64,000 nucleotides of DNA from Phocaeicola massiliensis B84634 = Timone 84634 = DSM 17679 = JCM 13223. Its GTDB lineage: Bacteria > Bacteroidota > Bacteroidia > Bacteroidales > Bacteroidaceae. The stretch spans positions 186,001-250,000 of the forward strand of contig NZ_KB905475.1 of assembly GCF_000382445.1 (NCBI RefSeq), read 5' to 3'. A program made the position numbers and the translations under genes. The notes beneath the pieces are model-generated. The model saw only the letters and a list, made by a program, of their open reading frames with translations. It had not been told where the DNA came from and did not search any database. Positions 35,384-45,180 of this stretch are shown here, piece after piece. Each line of letters begins with the position of its first letter. The first letter of the stretch is position 1.

Positions 35384-36040
35384 TCACTGAGCCAGCTCTT
35401 TCAGTATCATTTCTATTTTTTGAAAGAGTTGCCCTATGTGCGCTCCGTCTACAAAAGCATGGCTTACGGTGAAAGCAATGGGCATAACCAATCTTCCTTC
35501 GCGTGGCACTACTTTGCCGGCATTCATCAGCGGATAGTCCAGTGGATGGTCGGGAGCCATCTGCGTGTAGGTGAGCGAAGTGAAATAAAGCTGAGGCGTG
35601 GCGCTCAGTTGGATGATGTCAAAATCACCTTGCTCTGCAATCACTTTTTCGGCTCCATACGGGTCGCCGTCTTCGGGAATATGATGGACGATGTGGTATG
35701 CTTCGGCATAAAAACGCTCAAAATCCTCGTGGTAAGGGATGCGCACGGTGTAGAAAGTCTTGCCGGGGACGGCGATGGGTGAGATGATGTCCACTTGGTC
35801 ATGATAGACTACTTGTCCGTTTTTGTCCGTGCGGAAACGGAATTCCTTCACCTCGTTGGCGGCCCGGAGTATGGCATAGAGATAATACAGGAAAAAAGAA
35901 CGTCCGGAGGCTTTTGCCGCAGCAAGGGCCTCGCCGCACTCTACTTCGCTGGTAATGGATATCCATGAGTTGTGGAAAGTGCGGAAGAAATTGTAGTTGT
36001 CCCGACGTTCCCAGGTGTCAATGTCTATGATATGTTTCAT
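35384..36040 (-). CDS. chloramphenicol acetyltransferase-like (CatA family)
   Basis: The 218-residue protein is a full-length CAT-fold trimeric acetyltransferase. [19 protein letters not shown] near the start and the active-site [10 protein letters not shown] near the C-terminus match CatA; catalytic His and the structural Asp of HxxxDG are present, though the classic double His is Ser-His here. It overlaps lgt by 4 nt within a housekeeping set. This suggests a core, perhaps non-chloramphenicol, acyltransferase rather than an acquired resistance gene, but drug acetylation cannot be excluded. Confidence 0.85.
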   Translation of the reverse strand: MKHIIDIDTWERRDNYNFFRTFHNSWISITSEVECGEALAAAKASGRSFFLYYLYAILRAANEVKEFRFRTDKNGQVVYHDQVDIISPIAVPGKTFYTVRIPYHEDFERFYAEAYHIVHHIPEDGDPYGAEKVIAEQGDFDIIQLSATPQLYFTSLTYTQMAPDHPLDYPLMNAGKVVPREGRLVMPIAFTVSHAFVDGAHIGQLFQKIEMILKELAQ

Positions 36041-36864
36041 TTGTTTTTAGCCGGCTTGAAAGAGTGATACATAAAATGTGCTCCGATAAGGATAAACGGA
36101 ATGCTGAGCCATTGCCCCATATTGAGCATCATGCTGTCTTCGTATGCCTCTTGGCTGGCTTTGATGAACTCTACAAAGAAGCGGAAAACGAAGATGGTGG
36201 TGAGGCAGTAGCCGAAATAGAACCCCGGAAGGAGGGAGGTTTTGTATTTCTTGTATAAAGACAGTCCTATGACGAAGATGATGAGATAGGCTATGGCTTC
36301 ATAGAGTTGTGCCGGATGGCGCGGTTCCATTCCTTCGCGGGGGAAAATGAACGCCCAGGGCACATTACTCAGTTTGCCGACTATCTCGCCATTCATCAAG
36401 TTGCCCAAACGGATAAAACAGGCGGCGATAGGGGTGGCAATGGCAATGTTGTCGAGTACCGAAAGGTAGTTTAATTTCATTTTGCGGGCATAAAACCAAA
36501 GGGAAAGTAGCAATCCGATGGTTCCTCCGTGGCTCGCTAAACCTTGATAGCCTGTCCATTTGATGCCTCCGTCTGTAAACTTGACGGGAAGAATCATTTC
36601 GAGAGGGTGGGAAAGCCAATAGCTCGGTTCATAAAACAGGCAATGCCCCAACCGTGCGCCTACAACGATACCCAGCAGGCAGTAAATAAAGAGGGAGTCA
36701 AATTTCTCATACGGAATCTTTTGGTCTTTATACAGTTTGGAGATGACCCAATAGGCCAGAATCAACCCTGTGACAAACAGGATGGAGTAGTAACGGATGG
36801 TGATGCCGAAGATGGAGAAAGCTTCTATCTCGGGATTCCACACGATATGGAGTAATTGATGCAT
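36037..36864 (-). CDS. lgt: prolipoprotein diacylglyceryl transferase
   Basis: Lgt moves diacylglycerol from phosphatidylglycerol to the lipobox Cys of prolipoproteins in the inner membrane. The start is placed at ATG 36864 ([13 protein letters not shown]), 11 nt after the panE stop; an upstream TTG would overlap panE. The 275 residues contain seven helices, [12 protein letters not shown], the [13 protein letters not shown] stretch, HGGTIG (catalytic-region His), [15 protein letters not shown] with the Lgt signature Arg, and RHPAQLYEA. It serves the several lipoproteins in this window. Confidence 0.95.
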   Translation of the reverse strand: MHQLLHIVWNPEIEAFSIFGITIRYYSILFVTGLILAYWVISKLYKDQKIPYEKFDSLFIYCLLGIVVGARLGHCLFYEPSYWLSHPLEMILPVKFTDGGIKWTGYQGLASHGGTIGLLLSLWFYARKMKLNYLSVLDNIAIATPIAACFIRLGNLMNGEIVGKLSNVPWAFIFPREGMEPRHPAQLYEAIAYLIIFVIGLSLYKKYKTSLLPGFYFGYCLTTIFVFRFFVEFIKASQEAYEDSMMLNMGQWLSIPFILIGAHFMYHSFKPAKNK

Positions 36865-36875
36865 AATCTTGGGGT

Positions 36876-37796
36876 TTATGAATGACAACTATTGAATTTC
36901 TTTTCTACTTTGCGATAAGTGGGCATGTCTACTTTCAGTTTCTCGCCCAGTTCAATCATATCGAACAGCATTCCCTGTATTTCCGATTCATGTCCTTTGG
37001 CAATGTCCTTTTGCATAGAGGCAGTGCTTTGGGGGTCTAGCTTATCAATGATTTTCAGGTTGTATTCTATCGGGTCTTCGGGGAATATGATGCCCATGCG
37101 ACGTCCCATTTCGCTGCTTTCGCGAGACAGGCCGATGAAGGTGTCGCGTTCTTCGCCGGGATGCTGCAATGCGCCCATCGGGACATTGTGATAAGCTCCT
37201 GTGCATGCCATGGCGGAGATGAAAGACCATTTGATGAAGGTGTCGCGGTTGATGTCTTCCGAAATGTCTGCCTTGATGCCTGCATCTCTCAGTGCATTAG
37301 CAACGGCTTCCAGTCGTCCGGGAGCTATTTCTTGTTCGGGGCGTGCTCCGAAAACAAGGCGGAATATTTTGCCCATTTGCGTGATTTCGCCTGTGCCGGA
37401 CACGAAACCGACAATGTATATGCAACCGTCGAGTACCGTTACACGTGGAACAAGTCGGCCGATGCGGGGGCCGGTTCCGTAAACATTCAATATGGGGATT
37501 ACCAAGGTGTCTTGATGCGAGGCGCGTTCCAGAACATCCTGAATGGAGTTGATGGAATATCCTTTTACACAAACGAAAATGACATCTGCCTGTTCGTTAT
37601 ATTCTTCGGCTGTGCAGGCTTTTACGGGAAGATAATGTTCGCCTTTTAAATCCGACTTCAGGTGAAGTCCTTTTTCGCGGATGGCTTCCAGGTGTTTGCC
37701 ACGGGCAATGCACGTTACGTCCTTTCCTGCTAAAGCAAGAAAACCGGCGATGCTACCTCCCACGCCGCCGGTTCCTATGATAAGAAATTTATTCAT
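36876..37796 (-). CDS. panE: 2-dehydropantoate 2-reductase (ketopantoate reductase)
   Basis: PanE reduces ketopantoate to pantoate with NADPH on the way to CoA. The 306 residues show an N-terminal Rossmann loop [17 protein letters not shown], and the C-terminal helical domain has the conserved Lys in [18 protein letters not shown]. The sequence [13 protein letters not shown] near the end is typical. ychF is 14 nt upstream and lgt 11 nt downstream, so the four minus-strand genes probably form one operon. Confidence 0.92.
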   Translation of the reverse strand: MNKFLIIGTGGVGGSIAGFLALAGKDVTCIARGKHLEAIREKGLHLKSDLKGEHYLPVKACTAEEYNEQADVIFVCVKGYSINSIQDVLERASHQDTLVIPILNVYGTGPRIGRLVPRVTVLDGCIYIVGFVSGTGEITQMGKIFRLVFGARPEQEIAPGRLEAVANALRDAGIKADISEDINRDTFIKWSFISAMACTGAYHNVPMGALQHPGEERDTFIGLSRESSEMGRRMGIIFPEDPIEYNLKIIDKLDPQSTASMQKDIAKGHESEIQGMLFDMIELGEKLKVDMPTYRKVEKKFNSCHS

Positions 37797-37810
37797 ATTA
37801 ATCGTTTGTT

Positions 37811-38914
37811 TTATACATTGAAGCGGAAGTGCATGATGTCGCCATCCTGTACCACATATTCCTTGCCTTCAATGCCCATCTTTCCGGCTTCCTTGACGGC
37901 CGCTTCCGAACCATATTGAATATAGTCTTCGTATTTGATGACTTCGGCACGGATAAAGCCTTTTTCAAAGTCGGTATGGATGACTCCGGCACATTGGGGA
38001 GCTTTCCAGCCTTTGCGGTAAGTCCATGCTTTTACTTCCATTTCTCCGGCTGTGATGAATGTTTCCAGATCCAACAGTTTGTAAGCTGCTTTAATCAAAC
38101 GGTTGACACCCGATTCTTCCAAACCTGCTTCCTGAAGGAACATCTGACGGTCTTCGTATGTTTCCAGTTCTGCAATGTCGGCTTCTGTTTTGGCAGCTAC
38201 CACTAGGATTTCCGCGTTCTCTTCTTTGACGGCCTCGCGCACCATTTCAACATATTTGTTACCGTTGACTGCGCTTGCTTCGTCCACATTGCACACATAC
38301 ATCACTGGCTTGGAAGTCAGCAGGAACAATTCTTTGGCAATTTTTTGTTCGTCTTTGCTTTCAAATTGTACGGTGCGGGCAGACTTGCCCTGCTCCAATG
38401 CTTCTTTGTATCTGACAAGCACTTCGTATGTTTGTTTAGCCGCCTTGTCACCTCCGGTCTGTGCCTGTTTCTGCACTTTTTGGATACGGCTTTCAATGGT
38501 TTCCAAATCTTTCAGCTGAAGTTCGGTATCGATGATTTCTTTATCGCGTACAGGGTCTACACTTCCGTCCACGTGAGTTACATTCTCATCGTCAAAGCAG
38601 CGGAGTACGTGTAAGATAGCGTCTGTCTCACGAATATTGGCTAAGAATTTGTTTCCTAACCCTTCGCCTTTGCTGGCGCCTTTCACCAGACCGGCAATAT
38701 CCACAATTTCGACAGTGGTAGGAACGATGCGTCCCGGATGAACCAGCTCGGCAAGCTTGGTCAAACGTTCATCGGGAACAGTGATTACGCCGACATTTGG
38801 TTCGATTGTACAAAAAGGGAAGTTGGCTGCTTGAGCCTTTGCATTTGATAAGCAATTAAAAAGTGTCGACTTTCCTACGTTCGGAAGGCCGACAATGCCA
38901 CATTGTAAAGCCAT
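37811..38914 (-). CDS. ychF: YchF/OLA1-family ATPase
   Basis: YchF is a P-loop protein of the Obg group that prefers ATP and binds ribosomes in stress control. The 367 residues begin MALQCGIVGLPNVGKSTLFN (Walker A GLPNVGKST). The G2/G3 area is NFPFCTIEPNVG and DIAGLVKGASKGEGLGN. The NxxE motif is replaced by YVCNVDE, as in ATP-using YchF. A TGS domain ends the protein with VQDGDIMHFRFNV. A TATCTTTG box on the minus strand at 38956-38963 is the likely promoter of the ychF-panE-lgt-cat set. Confidence 0.96.
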   Translation of the reverse strand: MALQCGIVGLPNVGKSTLFNCLSNAKAQAANFPFCTIEPNVGVITVPDERLTKLAELVHPGRIVPTTVEIVDIAGLVKGASKGEGLGNKFLANIRETDAILHVLRCFDDENVTHVDGSVDPVRDKEIIDTELQLKDLETIESRIQKVQKQAQTGGDKAAKQTYEVLVRYKEALEQGKSARTVQFESKDEQKIAKELFLLTSKPVMYVCNVDEASAVNGNKYVEMVREAVKEENAEILVVAAKTEADIAELETYEDRQMFLQEAGLEESGVNRLIKAAYKLLDLETFITAGEMEVKAWTYRKGWKAPQCAGVIHTDFEKGFIRAEVIKYEDYIQYGSEAAVKEAGKMGIEGKEYVVQDGDIMHFRFNV

Positions 38915-38955
38915 TATCTATCTGTTTTTTTGATTATTATCCATTAATTTGCCTG

Positions 38956-38963
38956 CAAAGATA
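38956..38963 (-). promoter_or_regulatory. -7 box of the ychF operon
   Basis: The minus strand reads TATCTTTG, 42 nt ahead of the ychF start. No clear -33 box. Confidence 0.5.
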
Positions 38964-39018
38964 ACCATTCTTTTTTTATCGTGCTTCATATTAAAGATAG
39001 AATTGGCTTGGAGCTACG

Positions 39019-39048
39019 AAAAAAGGCAGTCATCGCGACTGCCTTTTT
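39019..39048 (-). terminator. terminator of the DUF3836 gene
   Basis: AAAAAAGGCAGT (39019-39030) pairs with ACTGCCTTTTT (39038-39048) around a 7-nt loop. On the minus strand it lies 48 nt past the DUF3836 stop, with a T-rich 3' side. Confidence 0.8.
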
Positions 39049-39095
39049 GTTTAAAATTTTATGAAAAGTGTTAGATTGTTAGTTAAATGAACATT

Positions 39096-39482
39096 TTATT
39101 TATCCATAGTTACGGTCATTTCAGGTACTAGTATATATTCTTTCTTCTTAGAATTCCATTTATAATATTCGGTAGTAATGCTCTTATTTCCGTGAATATA
39201 ACGGATGCAGAGGTTATTTTCCCAACAGTTTTTGTTGCTGTTCCATTTTTGACTTTCATCTTCGGTACGTTGTTGGTTTGTATCGTACTTATAATTGTGC
39301 TTCATATAATTGGTCAGCATATTACCGTCCATCTTGAAAACAGTTTCCGAAATGATTACTCCGTTTACTTCTTCAGTGTTGTGAACCAGGTTGTCGCCCG
39401 GCTTTGCTGCGGAAATTGTAAGGCTGGCAATAAACAACATTACTACAGAGAGCATTCCTTTCAAAAAAATAATTTTCTTCAT
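39096..39482 (-). CDS. DUF3836 secreted protein
   Basis: The 128-residue protein has a signal peptide (MKKIIFLKGMLSVVMLFIASLTISA) and a small beta-rich body with repeated W/Y segments (KWNSNKNCWENN, YYKWNSKKKEYI), the pattern of the Bacteroides family DUF3836. The function is unknown; secretion to the periplasm or surface is expected. It has its own -7 box (minus TACATTTG at 39532-39539) and terminator. Between it and polA, 39540-39811 shows nothing further. Confidence 0.75.
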   Translation of the reverse strand: MKKIIFLKGMLSVVMLFIASLTISAAKPGDNLVHNTEEVNGVIISETVFKMDGNMLTNYMKHNYKYDTNQQRTEDESQKWNSNKNCWENNLCIRYIHGNKSITTEYYKWNSKKKEYILVPEMTVTMDK

Positions 39483-39811
39483 GATATCAGTATATTAGAT
39501 TGTTACTTTCATATTGTTTTTAAAAGCGGTGCAAATGTACAAAAAGAAATTGAAATACCTAACAAACCTGCAATAAAAAGATGATATTTTTGCAATATGT
39601 CACTAAATAAACAAATATTAAGAATTAGATACTTTCAATATGTAACAGAATGTATTTAAAGAGAGAGAAAGGAGTTTATGTATTTATCTTGAATAACAGA
39701 GGAATAGTGGGTGAATGGCGGTTGTTTATCTTTGGACTGGCAGACCGGAGATTCTTTAGGGAAAGAGGATAAATAGATTTTTGAGTATACAATCAGAATA
39801 GGCAGATAAAG

Positions 39812-39838
39812 AAAGGAGACCAACTGCAGGTCTCCTTT
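39812..39838 (-). terminator. polA terminator
   Basis: AAAGGAGACC (39812-39821) and GGTCTCCTTT (39829-39838) form a perfect 10-bp stem with a 7-nt loop, 42 nt past the polA stop on the minus strand. Confidence 0.82.
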
Positions 39839-39879
39839 AATATATTTATATATAGCGTGTTAGTGATTATATGTTCTTT

Positions 39880-42744
39880 TTAATGTGCTTCCAACCAATT
39901 GTTTCCCCAGCCACAGTCTGCTTTTAGAGGCACTTGCATCAGATAGGCTTTTTCCATTTCTTCCATTACGATTTGCTGTACTTTTTCCTTCTCTTCGGGC
40001 ACAACACTGAAGTTTAATTCATCGTGCACCTGAAGTATCATTTTAGAGCGTATACTTTCAGATTGAAAGCGTTGGAATATTTTAACCATGGCTACTTTGA
40101 TAATGTCGGCTGCACTTCCCTGAATGGGAGCATTTATGGCATTCCGTTCAGCATATCCGCGTACTACGGCATTGCGTGAATTGATGTCCGGCAGGAAGCG
40201 TTTACGGCCGAAAATAGTTTCGATGTAACCGTTGGCACGTGCGCGTTCGATGCTCTTGTCCATATATTCCTTGATCTGCGGATAGGTATCGAAATAGCCG
40301 TCTATCAGTTCTTTGGCTTCCTGACGGGGGACATTCATGCGTTCTGCCAATCCGAATACCGATATGCCATAGATAATACCGAAGTTGGCGGTTTTGGCCT
40401 TGCTGCGTTGCTCGCGTGTCACATCCTCGATGGCTATTTTATATACTTTGGCGGCTGTAGCGGCATGGATGTCGTCTCCTTCGCGGAAAGCTTCTATCAT
40501 GTTTTTGTCACCGCTTAAGTGGGCCATGATGCGGAGCTCTATCTGAGAATAGTCGGCAGAGAAGAACTCGCATCCGTCTTCCGGGATAAATGCCTTGCGG
40601 ATTTCTTTGCCGTCTTCGTTGCGGATAGGGATGTTTTGCAGGTTCGGATTGCTCGAACTGAGGCGTCCTGTGGCGGTCACGGTCTGGTTGAAGGACGTGT
40701 GTATCTTGCCCGTTGCCGGATTAATAAGAAGGGGTAGGGCATCGATATAAGTTCCGAGTAGTTTCTTCAGCCCTCGATGTTCAAGAATCTTGCCCACTAT
40801 TTCATGCTTTCCGCGCAAGCTTTCCAATACTTCTTCGCTGGTCACGTATTGGCCGGTCTTTGTCTTTTTGGCTTTTTCTACGATGCGTAGCTTGTCAAAC
40901 AAGACTTCCCCCACTTGTTTGGGCGATGCAATGTTGAACTCTGTCCCTGCCAATTGATGTACTTCTTCTTCTATTTGATTCATGCGGGCTGTGAAATGTT
41001 CCGAGGTTTGTTTCAGTGCTTCCGTGTCTACACGCACGCCATTTCTTTCCATATAGACGAGGACGGGGACTAGGGGCATCTCTATTTCGTAAAAGAGTTT
41101 TTCGGCTCCTTGCTCTTTCAGTTCCTTTTCCAGTGCATGCTTTAGCTTTAAGGTGACATCGGCATCCTCGCACGCGTACTTATATATAGCTTCGGGAGGG
41201 AGGTCGCGCATATTTTTCTGTCCTTTGCCTTTAGGTCCGATAAGTTCTTCTATATGAATCGTCTGGTAATGCAGGTAGATTTCGGCAAGGTAGTCCATGT
41301 TATGGCGCAGTTCGGGTTGCAGCACATAGTGTGCTACCATAGTGTCGAACAGCGGACCGCAAACCTCTACTCCGTAGTTGCCTAGCACCAGCATATCGTA
41401 CTTGATATTTTGTCCCACTTTCAGTACTCCTGCTTTTTCAAATACCGGTCGGAACTCATTAACAATTTTTTGTGCTTCGTTTTGTTCGGCGGGAACGGGG
41501 ACATAGAAAGCTTGGTTTTCGGTGTAGCTGAAACTCATTCCTACCAGTTTTGCGGTGATGGGATCGGTTCCTGTTGTTTCCGTGTCTAGACTGAAAGTTT
41601 CTTTTGTAAGCAACTTTTGTATTAATTCGGTTCTTTTTTCTTCTGTATCAATAAGTTGATAGTCGTATTTTGAATTTTCTAAACATGCGAGATTTGAATA
41701 ATTTCCGTTTCCTGTATTCTCGTCTTCAAATTCTGCAAAGAGATTGCCTTGTGATGAAGCCTGTGAAGATGGTGAAGTGCTCGGTTGGTCAAATAGTGAA
41801 GGCTGGTCACCGAAAAGTGAGCCTTGTGCTTTGTCGTGTGACATTGAAGTCGCACCTGCCGAAGCCGTTTTCTTTTCACGATTAAAAACGCGGTCGATGA
41901 GCGTGCGGAATTCCATCTCTTCAAAAATCTTCCGAAGTTCCTCTTCGTCGGGTTCTTCGCGTTTCAGTTCATCCATGTTCAATGTAATGGGGACATCAAT
42001 TTTAATAGTCGCCAAGAATTTGGAGAACTCAATCATTTTTCGATTAGTTTCCACTTTTGTTTTCAATGCCCCTTTCAACTCATCTGTGTGGGAGAGTAGG
42101 TTTTCGATGCTGCCATATTGGGCAATGAGCTTCTGTGCCGTTTTTTCGCCTACACCCGGACAACCGGGAATGTTGTCGGACGAGTCGCCCATCAGTCCCA
42201 ACATATCAATGACCTGAGCAGGTGACTGAATGTCAAACTTTGCCTTTATCTGCTCGATACCCATCACCTCAAATTCCTTGTCACCATATTTGGGTCGGTA
42301 CATAAATACATTGTCACTCACCAGTTGACCATAATCCTTGTCGGGAGTCATCATATAGGTAGTGATACCGCGCCGTCCGGCTTCGGTGGCAAGTGTACCG
42401 ATTACATCATCGGCTTCATAGCCCGGCACTTCCAGAATGGGAATGCGGTAAGCGCGGATAATGTCTTTTATGATAGGTACGGACAAACGGATTGCTTCGG
42501 GCGTTTCTTCGCGCTGAGCCTTGTATTGTTCGTATGCCTCGTGGCGGAAAGTAGGTCCGGCAGGGTCGAATGCCACACCAATGTGCGTTGGGGTTTCTTT
42601 CTTCAATACGTCTTCCAGTGTATTGACAAAGCCGAGTACGGCTGAAGTGTTGAAACCCTTGGAGTTAATGCGCGGGCTTTTGATGAAAGCGTAGTATGCG
42701 CGATATATTAATGCGTATGCATCCAGCAGAAAAAGTTTGTCCAT
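39880..42744 (-). CDS. polA: DNA polymerase I
   Basis: The 954-residue polymerase fills gaps and removes primers. It has a 5'-nuclease domain (LLDAYALIYRAYYAF, GYEADDVIGTLA, MGDSSDNIPGCPGVGEKTAQ), and a spacer of about 300-350 rich in Ser and Gln (FDQPSTSPSSQASSQG). A 3'-5' exonuclease domain still carries its acidic motif (SLDTETTGTDP). The polymerase domain shows the metal Asp in DYSQIELRIMAHLSGD, the O-helix RSKAKTANFGIIYG and VHDELNF. All three activities look intact. It starts at ATG 42744, divergent from the polyprenyl synthase. Confidence 0.97.
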   Translation of the reverse strand: MDKLFLLDAYALIYRAYYAFIKSPRINSKGFNTSAVLGFVNTLEDVLKKETPTHIGVAFDPAGPTFRHEAYEQYKAQREETPEAIRLSVPIIKDIIRAYRIPILEVPGYEADDVIGTLATEAGRRGITTYMMTPDKDYGQLVSDNVFMYRPKYGDKEFEVMGIEQIKAKFDIQSPAQVIDMLGLMGDSSDNIPGCPGVGEKTAQKLIAQYGSIENLLSHTDELKGALKTKVETNRKMIEFSKFLATIKIDVPITLNMDELKREEPDEEELRKIFEEMEFRTLIDRVFNREKKTASAGATSMSHDKAQGSLFGDQPSLFDQPSTSPSSQASSQGNLFAEFEDENTGNGNYSNLACLENSKYDYQLIDTEEKRTELIQKLLTKETFSLDTETTGTDPITAKLVGMSFSYTENQAFYVPVPAEQNEAQKIVNEFRPVFEKAGVLKVGQNIKYDMLVLGNYGVEVCGPLFDTMVAHYVLQPELRHNMDYLAEIYLHYQTIHIEELIGPKGKGQKNMRDLPPEAIYKYACEDADVTLKLKHALEKELKEQGAEKLFYEIEMPLVPVLVYMERNGVRVDTEALKQTSEHFTARMNQIEEEVHQLAGTEFNIASPKQVGEVLFDKLRIVEKAKKTKTGQYVTSEEVLESLRGKHEIVGKILEHRGLKKLLGTYIDALPLLINPATGKIHTSFNQTVTATGRLSSSNPNLQNIPIRNEDGKEIRKAFIPEDGCEFFSADYSQIELRIMAHLSGDKNMIEAFREGDDIHAATAAKVYKIAIEDVTREQRSKAKTANFGIIYGISVFGLAERMNVPRQEAKELIDGYFDTYPQIKEYMDKSIERARANGYIETIFGRKRFLPDINSRNAVVRGYAERNAINAPIQGSAADIIKVAMVKIFQRFQSESIRSKMILQVHDELNFSVVPEEKEKVQQIVMEEMEKAYLMQVPLKADCGWGNNWLEAH

Positions 42745-42810
42745 TCTTAAAAATCTTTAGTTTTTTCATGGTAAAAGTACAAAAAAATACCGTATTCCGC
42801 GTTTTATTAC

Positions 42811-42818
42811 TACTTTTG
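42811..42818 (+). promoter_or_regulatory. -7 box of the polyprenyl synthase gene
   Basis: TACTTTTG overlaps an in-frame GTG at 42818, so translation must begin at the ATG at 42836. Confidence 0.5.
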
Positions 42819-42835
42819 TGCTCAAATTAACCTGT

Positions 42836-43810
42836 ATGGACAAGTTACAGCAAATCAGATTGCCTATTGTTAAGGAGTTTGAAGAGTTCAAATCCTTGTT
42901 TGACGCTTCGCTTCAAAGTTCCAATCCTTTACTTAGTGAGGTATTGACCTATATTAAGCAGAGGAATGGCAAGATGATGCGTCCTATTCTGACGTTGCTG
43001 ATGGCCAAATTATTCGGTGAAATCAATTATTCTGCACTTCATGCTGCTCTTTCATTGGAGTTGCTTCACACAGCAAGTCTGGTGCATGACGATGTGGTGG
43101 ACGAAAGTGATAAACGCCGCGGACAGTCATCGGTAAATGCTATTTATAATAATAAGGTGTCTGTGTTGGTGGGAGACTATATGTTGGCTACCAGTCTGAA
43201 ACATTCTGCCATGACAGGTTCTATCCGTATTGTCGATTTGGTGGCACGGCTTGGGCAGAATCTTGCCGAAGGTGAGATTATCCAATTGACTAATATCAAT
43301 GCTTCTGAATTTTCTGAAGAAGTCTATTATGATGTGATTCGTAAGAAAACAGCCGCACTCTTTACAGCCAGTGCCGAAGCCGGGGCAGTAGCTGTCAACT
43401 CTTCCGATGAAATGGTGCAAAATGCGCGGTTATTCGGTGAGATGATTGGGATTGCTTTCCAGATTAAGGATGATATTTTCGATTATTACTCTTCCGGTGA
43501 GATAGGTAAGCCGACAGGCAATGATATGAGCGAAGGTAAGTTGACATTGCCGGCATTGCATGTGCTGAATACTTTGGGTGATGAGAAGATGTGCCAATTG
43601 GCGTTTCGCATTAAATCCTTGGATGCTACAGATGCAGAAATATCCCTCTTCATCGATTATGTGAAAAAGAATGGCGGTATAGAGTATGCCAGACAGGTGA
43701 TGGTGGATTATCGTAATAAAGCATTGGATTTGCTTCCTTCTACTGCTGATACAACCATTAAAGATGCTTTGACTGCTTATATTGATTACGTGATAGAACG
43801 TGAGAAATAA
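42836..43810 (+). CDS. polyprenyl diphosphate synthase (likely menaquinone side-chain type)
   Basis: This trans-prenyltransferase of 324 residues elongates allylic diphosphates with IPP. The first Asp-rich motif is HDDVVDES (DDxxD) and the second is KDDIFDYY. GKMMRP and GGR-type KRRGQ occur at the usual places. The residues before the first DDxxD are small (SLELLHTASLV), consistent with a long product such as octaprenyl or longer for menaquinone, but chain length is inference. The gene is alone, between divergent polA and convergent deoC. Confidence 0.9.
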   Translation: MDKLQQIRLPIVKEFEEFKSLFDASLQSSNPLLSEVLTYIKQRNGKMMRPILTLLMAKLFGEINYSALHAALSLELLHTASLVHDDVVDESDKRRGQSSVNAIYNNKVSVLVGDYMLATSLKHSAMTGSIRIVDLVARLGQNLAEGEIIQLTNINASEFSEEVYYDVIRKKTAALFTASAEAGAVAVNSSDEMVQNARLFGEMIGIAFQIKDDIFDYYSSGEIGKPTGNDMSEGKLTLPALHVLNTLGDEKMCQLAFRIKSLDATDAEISLFIDYVKKNGGIEYARQVMVDYRNKALDLLPSTADTTIKDALTAYIDYVIEREK

Positions 43811-43842
43811 CTTCCTGTTTATCCTTTTATTGGTATAAAAAC

Positions 43843-43882
43843 AATTCCATCGTCGTGGAATTGCTTCTCACAGCGATGGAAT
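43843..43882. terminator. hairpin between convergent polyprenyl synthase and deoC
   Basis: ATTCCATCG (43844-43852) pairs with CGATGGAAT (43874-43882); AATTCCA/TGGAATT gives an alternative inner stem. It is 33 nt past one stop and 29 nt from the other, so it could end both transcripts. No T-run is seen. Confidence 0.4.
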
Positions 43883-43910
43883 CGGTTGTAATAGTTGTAT
43901 GGTGTAGTGA

Positions 43911-44852
43911 TTAGAAGAATTTAGTTTCCTGACCAACAATTTCGGAGAGGAGCAGATTAGCCAGACGGCTTGTTCCTAAGCGGAATAATTCATTGGTTAA
44001 CCATTCTTCGCCCAATATTTCTTTTACGATAGTGTAGTAAACCAATGCGTCGTGCACGGTATTGATGCCTCCGGCAGGTTTAAAGCCGACTTTTCTGCCG
44101 GTAACCATATAGTATTCTTTGATGGCTTCACACATCACATAGGCAGCTTCGGGGGTCGCGGCAGGATTTTCTTTACCGGTAGAAGTTTTGATGAAGTCTG
44201 CGCCCGAATACATCGATAAAATAGATGCTTTCTTAATGTTGGAAGCATTTCCGAGTGCTCCTGTTTCCAGAATTACTTTCAAGTGCTTGTCTCCGCAGAC
44301 TGCTTTTAATTCTTCGATTTCATCGCACATTCCTTCATAGTCACCGGTCAGGAACTTGCCGACCGAGATGACAATGTCTATTTCGTCTGCACCGCTATGA
44401 ATAGCCATGGCAGTTTCTGCCACTTTCACTTCAATGAATGTTTGTGAAGAGGGAAATCCCCCCGATACACAGGCAATATTTACGTTATCGGCTTCCAGTG
44501 TGTCGTTTACTATCTCTGCCATATTGGGGTAAACACAAATGGCGGCTACATTGCTCAAATCGGGATATTTGTCAACGAAATCGTTTACCTTTTCGGTAAA
44601 TTTCATTACGCTTTCTTCCGAGTCGGTACATTTTAATGTGGTGAGATCAATGCAGTGGAAGAGGAATTTCTTAACTTCCGGTGTATTGTTTTCAGCCAAA
44701 TGCTCTTCGATGAAATGGGTAACTTTTGCTTTTACATCTTCATCATTCAGATGGGTGTTGTATTTGGCAAGTGCTTCCATATACTTGTCGTGAGCATCCT
44801 CATGTTCGTGACCATGCTCGTGACTGTGGCTACAATCGTGGTTATGTTCCAT
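43911..44852 (-). CDS. deoC: deoxyribose-phosphate aldolase with a His-rich N-terminal extension
   Basis: DeoC cleaves deoxyribose-5-phosphate to glyceraldehyde-3-phosphate and acetaldehyde in deoxynucleoside breakdown. The TIM barrel has the Schiff-base Lys in DFIKTSTG and the second Lys in GFKPAGGI. At 313 residues it is longer than the usual 220-260: about 60 extra residues lead in, beginning MEHNHDCSHSHEHGHEHEDA with nine His in the first 22 positions, a metal-binding style tail. It follows mazG by 6 nt in the minus-strand operon. Confidence 0.93.
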   Translation of the reverse strand: MEHNHDCSHSHEHGHEHEDAHDKYMEALAKYNTHLNDEDVKAKVTHFIEEHLAENNTPEVKKFLFHCIDLTTLKCTDSEESVMKFTEKVNDFVDKYPDLSNVAAICVYPNMAEIVNDTLEADNVNIACVSGGFPSSQTFIEVKVAETAMAIHSGADEIDIVISVGKFLTGDYEGMCDEIEELKAVCGDKHLKVILETGALGNASNIKKASILSMYSGADFIKTSTGKENPAATPEAAYVMCEAIKEYYMVTGRKVGFKPAGGINTVHDALVYYTIVKEILGEEWLTNELFRLGTSRLANLLLSEIVGQETKFF

Positions 44853-44858
44853 AATTCT

Positions 44859-45179
44859 TTATAATTTGGGGTTGTTTTTATGTCTGTCTTTGTCTCGGTT
44901 TGTTTTCTTTTCGAGATTCCGATGAAAGGCTTCCGTCAGGTCTACACCTGTCTGGTTGGCGAGGCAGAGGAGTACCCAAAGCACATCGGCCATTTCGTCT
45001 GCAAGGTTGCATTTTTCGCCCTCCTTGAAGGATTGGTCACCATATTTACGTGCCATGATACGTGCCAGTTCACCCACTTCTTCAGTCAGTACGGCCATAT
45101 TGGTCAGTTCGCTGAAGTAGCGCACGCCGTATGTTTTAATCCAGCGGTCTACTTCTTTCTGTGCTTCTTCCAGTGTCAT
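44859..45179 (-). CDS. MazG-like nucleotide pyrophosphohydrolase
   Basis: The 106-residue protein has the MazG/all-alpha NTP pyrophosphatase signature EEVGE (about 31-35) followed by DEMADVLWVL (about 64-73), whose acidic residues bind Mg. Such enzymes hydrolyse abnormal or excess NTPs to NMP and pyrophosphate. It is packed between dtd (1 nt) and deoC (6 nt), which ties it to nucleotide clean-up in this operon. A basic tail (KKTNRDKDRHKNN) closes it. Confidence 0.88.
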   Translation of the reverse strand: MTLEEAQKEVDRWIKTYGVRYFSELTNMAVLTEEVGELARIMARKYGDQSFKEGEKCNLADEMADVLWVLLCLANQTGVDLTEAFHRNLEKKTNRDKDRHKNNPKL

Positions 45180-45180
45180 A

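Noticed and set aside
35384..36040. Acquired chloramphenicol resistance gene
   Set aside because: It overlaps lgt in a stable housekeeping operon and has no mobile flank; a core acetyltransferase is likelier, although activity on chloramphenicol is untested.
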